Origin: an uncultured Sutterella sp.
GTDB lineage: Bacteria; Pseudomonadota; Gammaproteobacteria; Burkholderiales; Burkholderiaceae_F
Assembly: GCA_905201055.1 (NCBI GenBank)
Contig: CAJKMT010000009.1
Coordinates: forward strand, 1 to 41,711
Direction of reading: 5' to 3'
DNA: 41,711 bases
In this document: one piece after another, positions 41,684 to 41,711 of the stretch
How the letters are laid out: each line of letters begins with the position of its first letter
Numbering within the stretch: the stretch's first letter is position 1
Made by a program: the position numbers and the translations under genes
The notes under the pieces: model-generated
What the model was told of the DNA's origin: nothing
Database searches by the model: none
What the model saw: the letters and a program-made list of their open reading frames with translations, nothing else

Positions 41684-41711
41684 TTAGTACCCAACCTTAA
41701 AGTAACACTTC

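Noticed and set aside
1..41711. CRISPR arrays, toxin-antitoxin pairs, restriction systems, complete insertion sequences
   Set aside because: None seen: no spaced direct repeats, no transposase frames, no paired small regulators.

Overview
The window reads as chromosome of a Gram-negative proteobacterium. Gene families, the hemA-prfA-prmC cluster, the yhdT-panF pair, periplasmic DsbC and MltA, and moderate G+C (about half, by eye) suggest a host-associated member of the Burkholderiales, perhaps Sutterellaceae. That placement is inference from protein character, not from a search.

Layout. Positions 1-6.4 kb are housekeeping genes: dsbC, a TSUP permease, mltA, rpe-gph-lprI-like-ung and a YheO-type regulator. 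A tRNA-Phe(GAA) with its own promoter and terminator follows. From 6.6 to 9.3 kb is a metal-efflux locus: an ArsR repressor, a stand-alone HMA protein and a CPC-type P-type ATPase. A near-consensus promoter and three copies of one 18-bp operator-like element (ATTAAA-N6-CTTAAT) lie across it. From 9.4 to 18 kb are an aldehyde dehydrogenase, panF/yhdT, an M20 peptidase, a DUF697 protein and hemA-prfA-prmC.

From 18.1 to 26.0 kb one operon encodes a complete peptide-type ABC importer (binding protein, fused double ATPase, two permeases). It runs directly into a cytoplasmic phosphodiesterase of the NPP/alkaline-phosphatase superfamily and then serB. The second permease (dppC-like) is split by about 55-58 extra bases that carry their own Shine-Dalgarno sequence and start codon. 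From 26.5 to 29.7 kb are an orphan family-3 binding protein and two convergent M20D amidohydrolases. RidA follows, then the 2-aminoethylphosphonate (AEP) import and degradation operon: ATPase, fused permease, binding protein, phnW, phnX. The fused permease is also broken, at the EAA coupling loop, with an overlapping TGATG stop/start.

After an EFR1-type flavodoxin/ferredoxin protein and a YidE-family transporter, the right end (38.8-41.7 kb) looks like a decaying integrated element. It holds a frameshifted acetyltransferase, the tail of a BspA-like leucine-rich-repeat protein, a surface-adhesin-E family secreted protein, and a P4-type integrase whose N-terminal domain is cut off by an in-frame stop.

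A recurring theme is phosphorus and nitrogen scavenging: AEP use, a phosphodiesterase plus phosphoserine phosphatase next to an importer, and amidohydrolases. The most notable observations are the two ABC permeases split with ready-made restart sites, the importer/phosphodiesterase/SerB operon, and the triple operator of the metal locus. I did not find a clearly new defence or mobile system.
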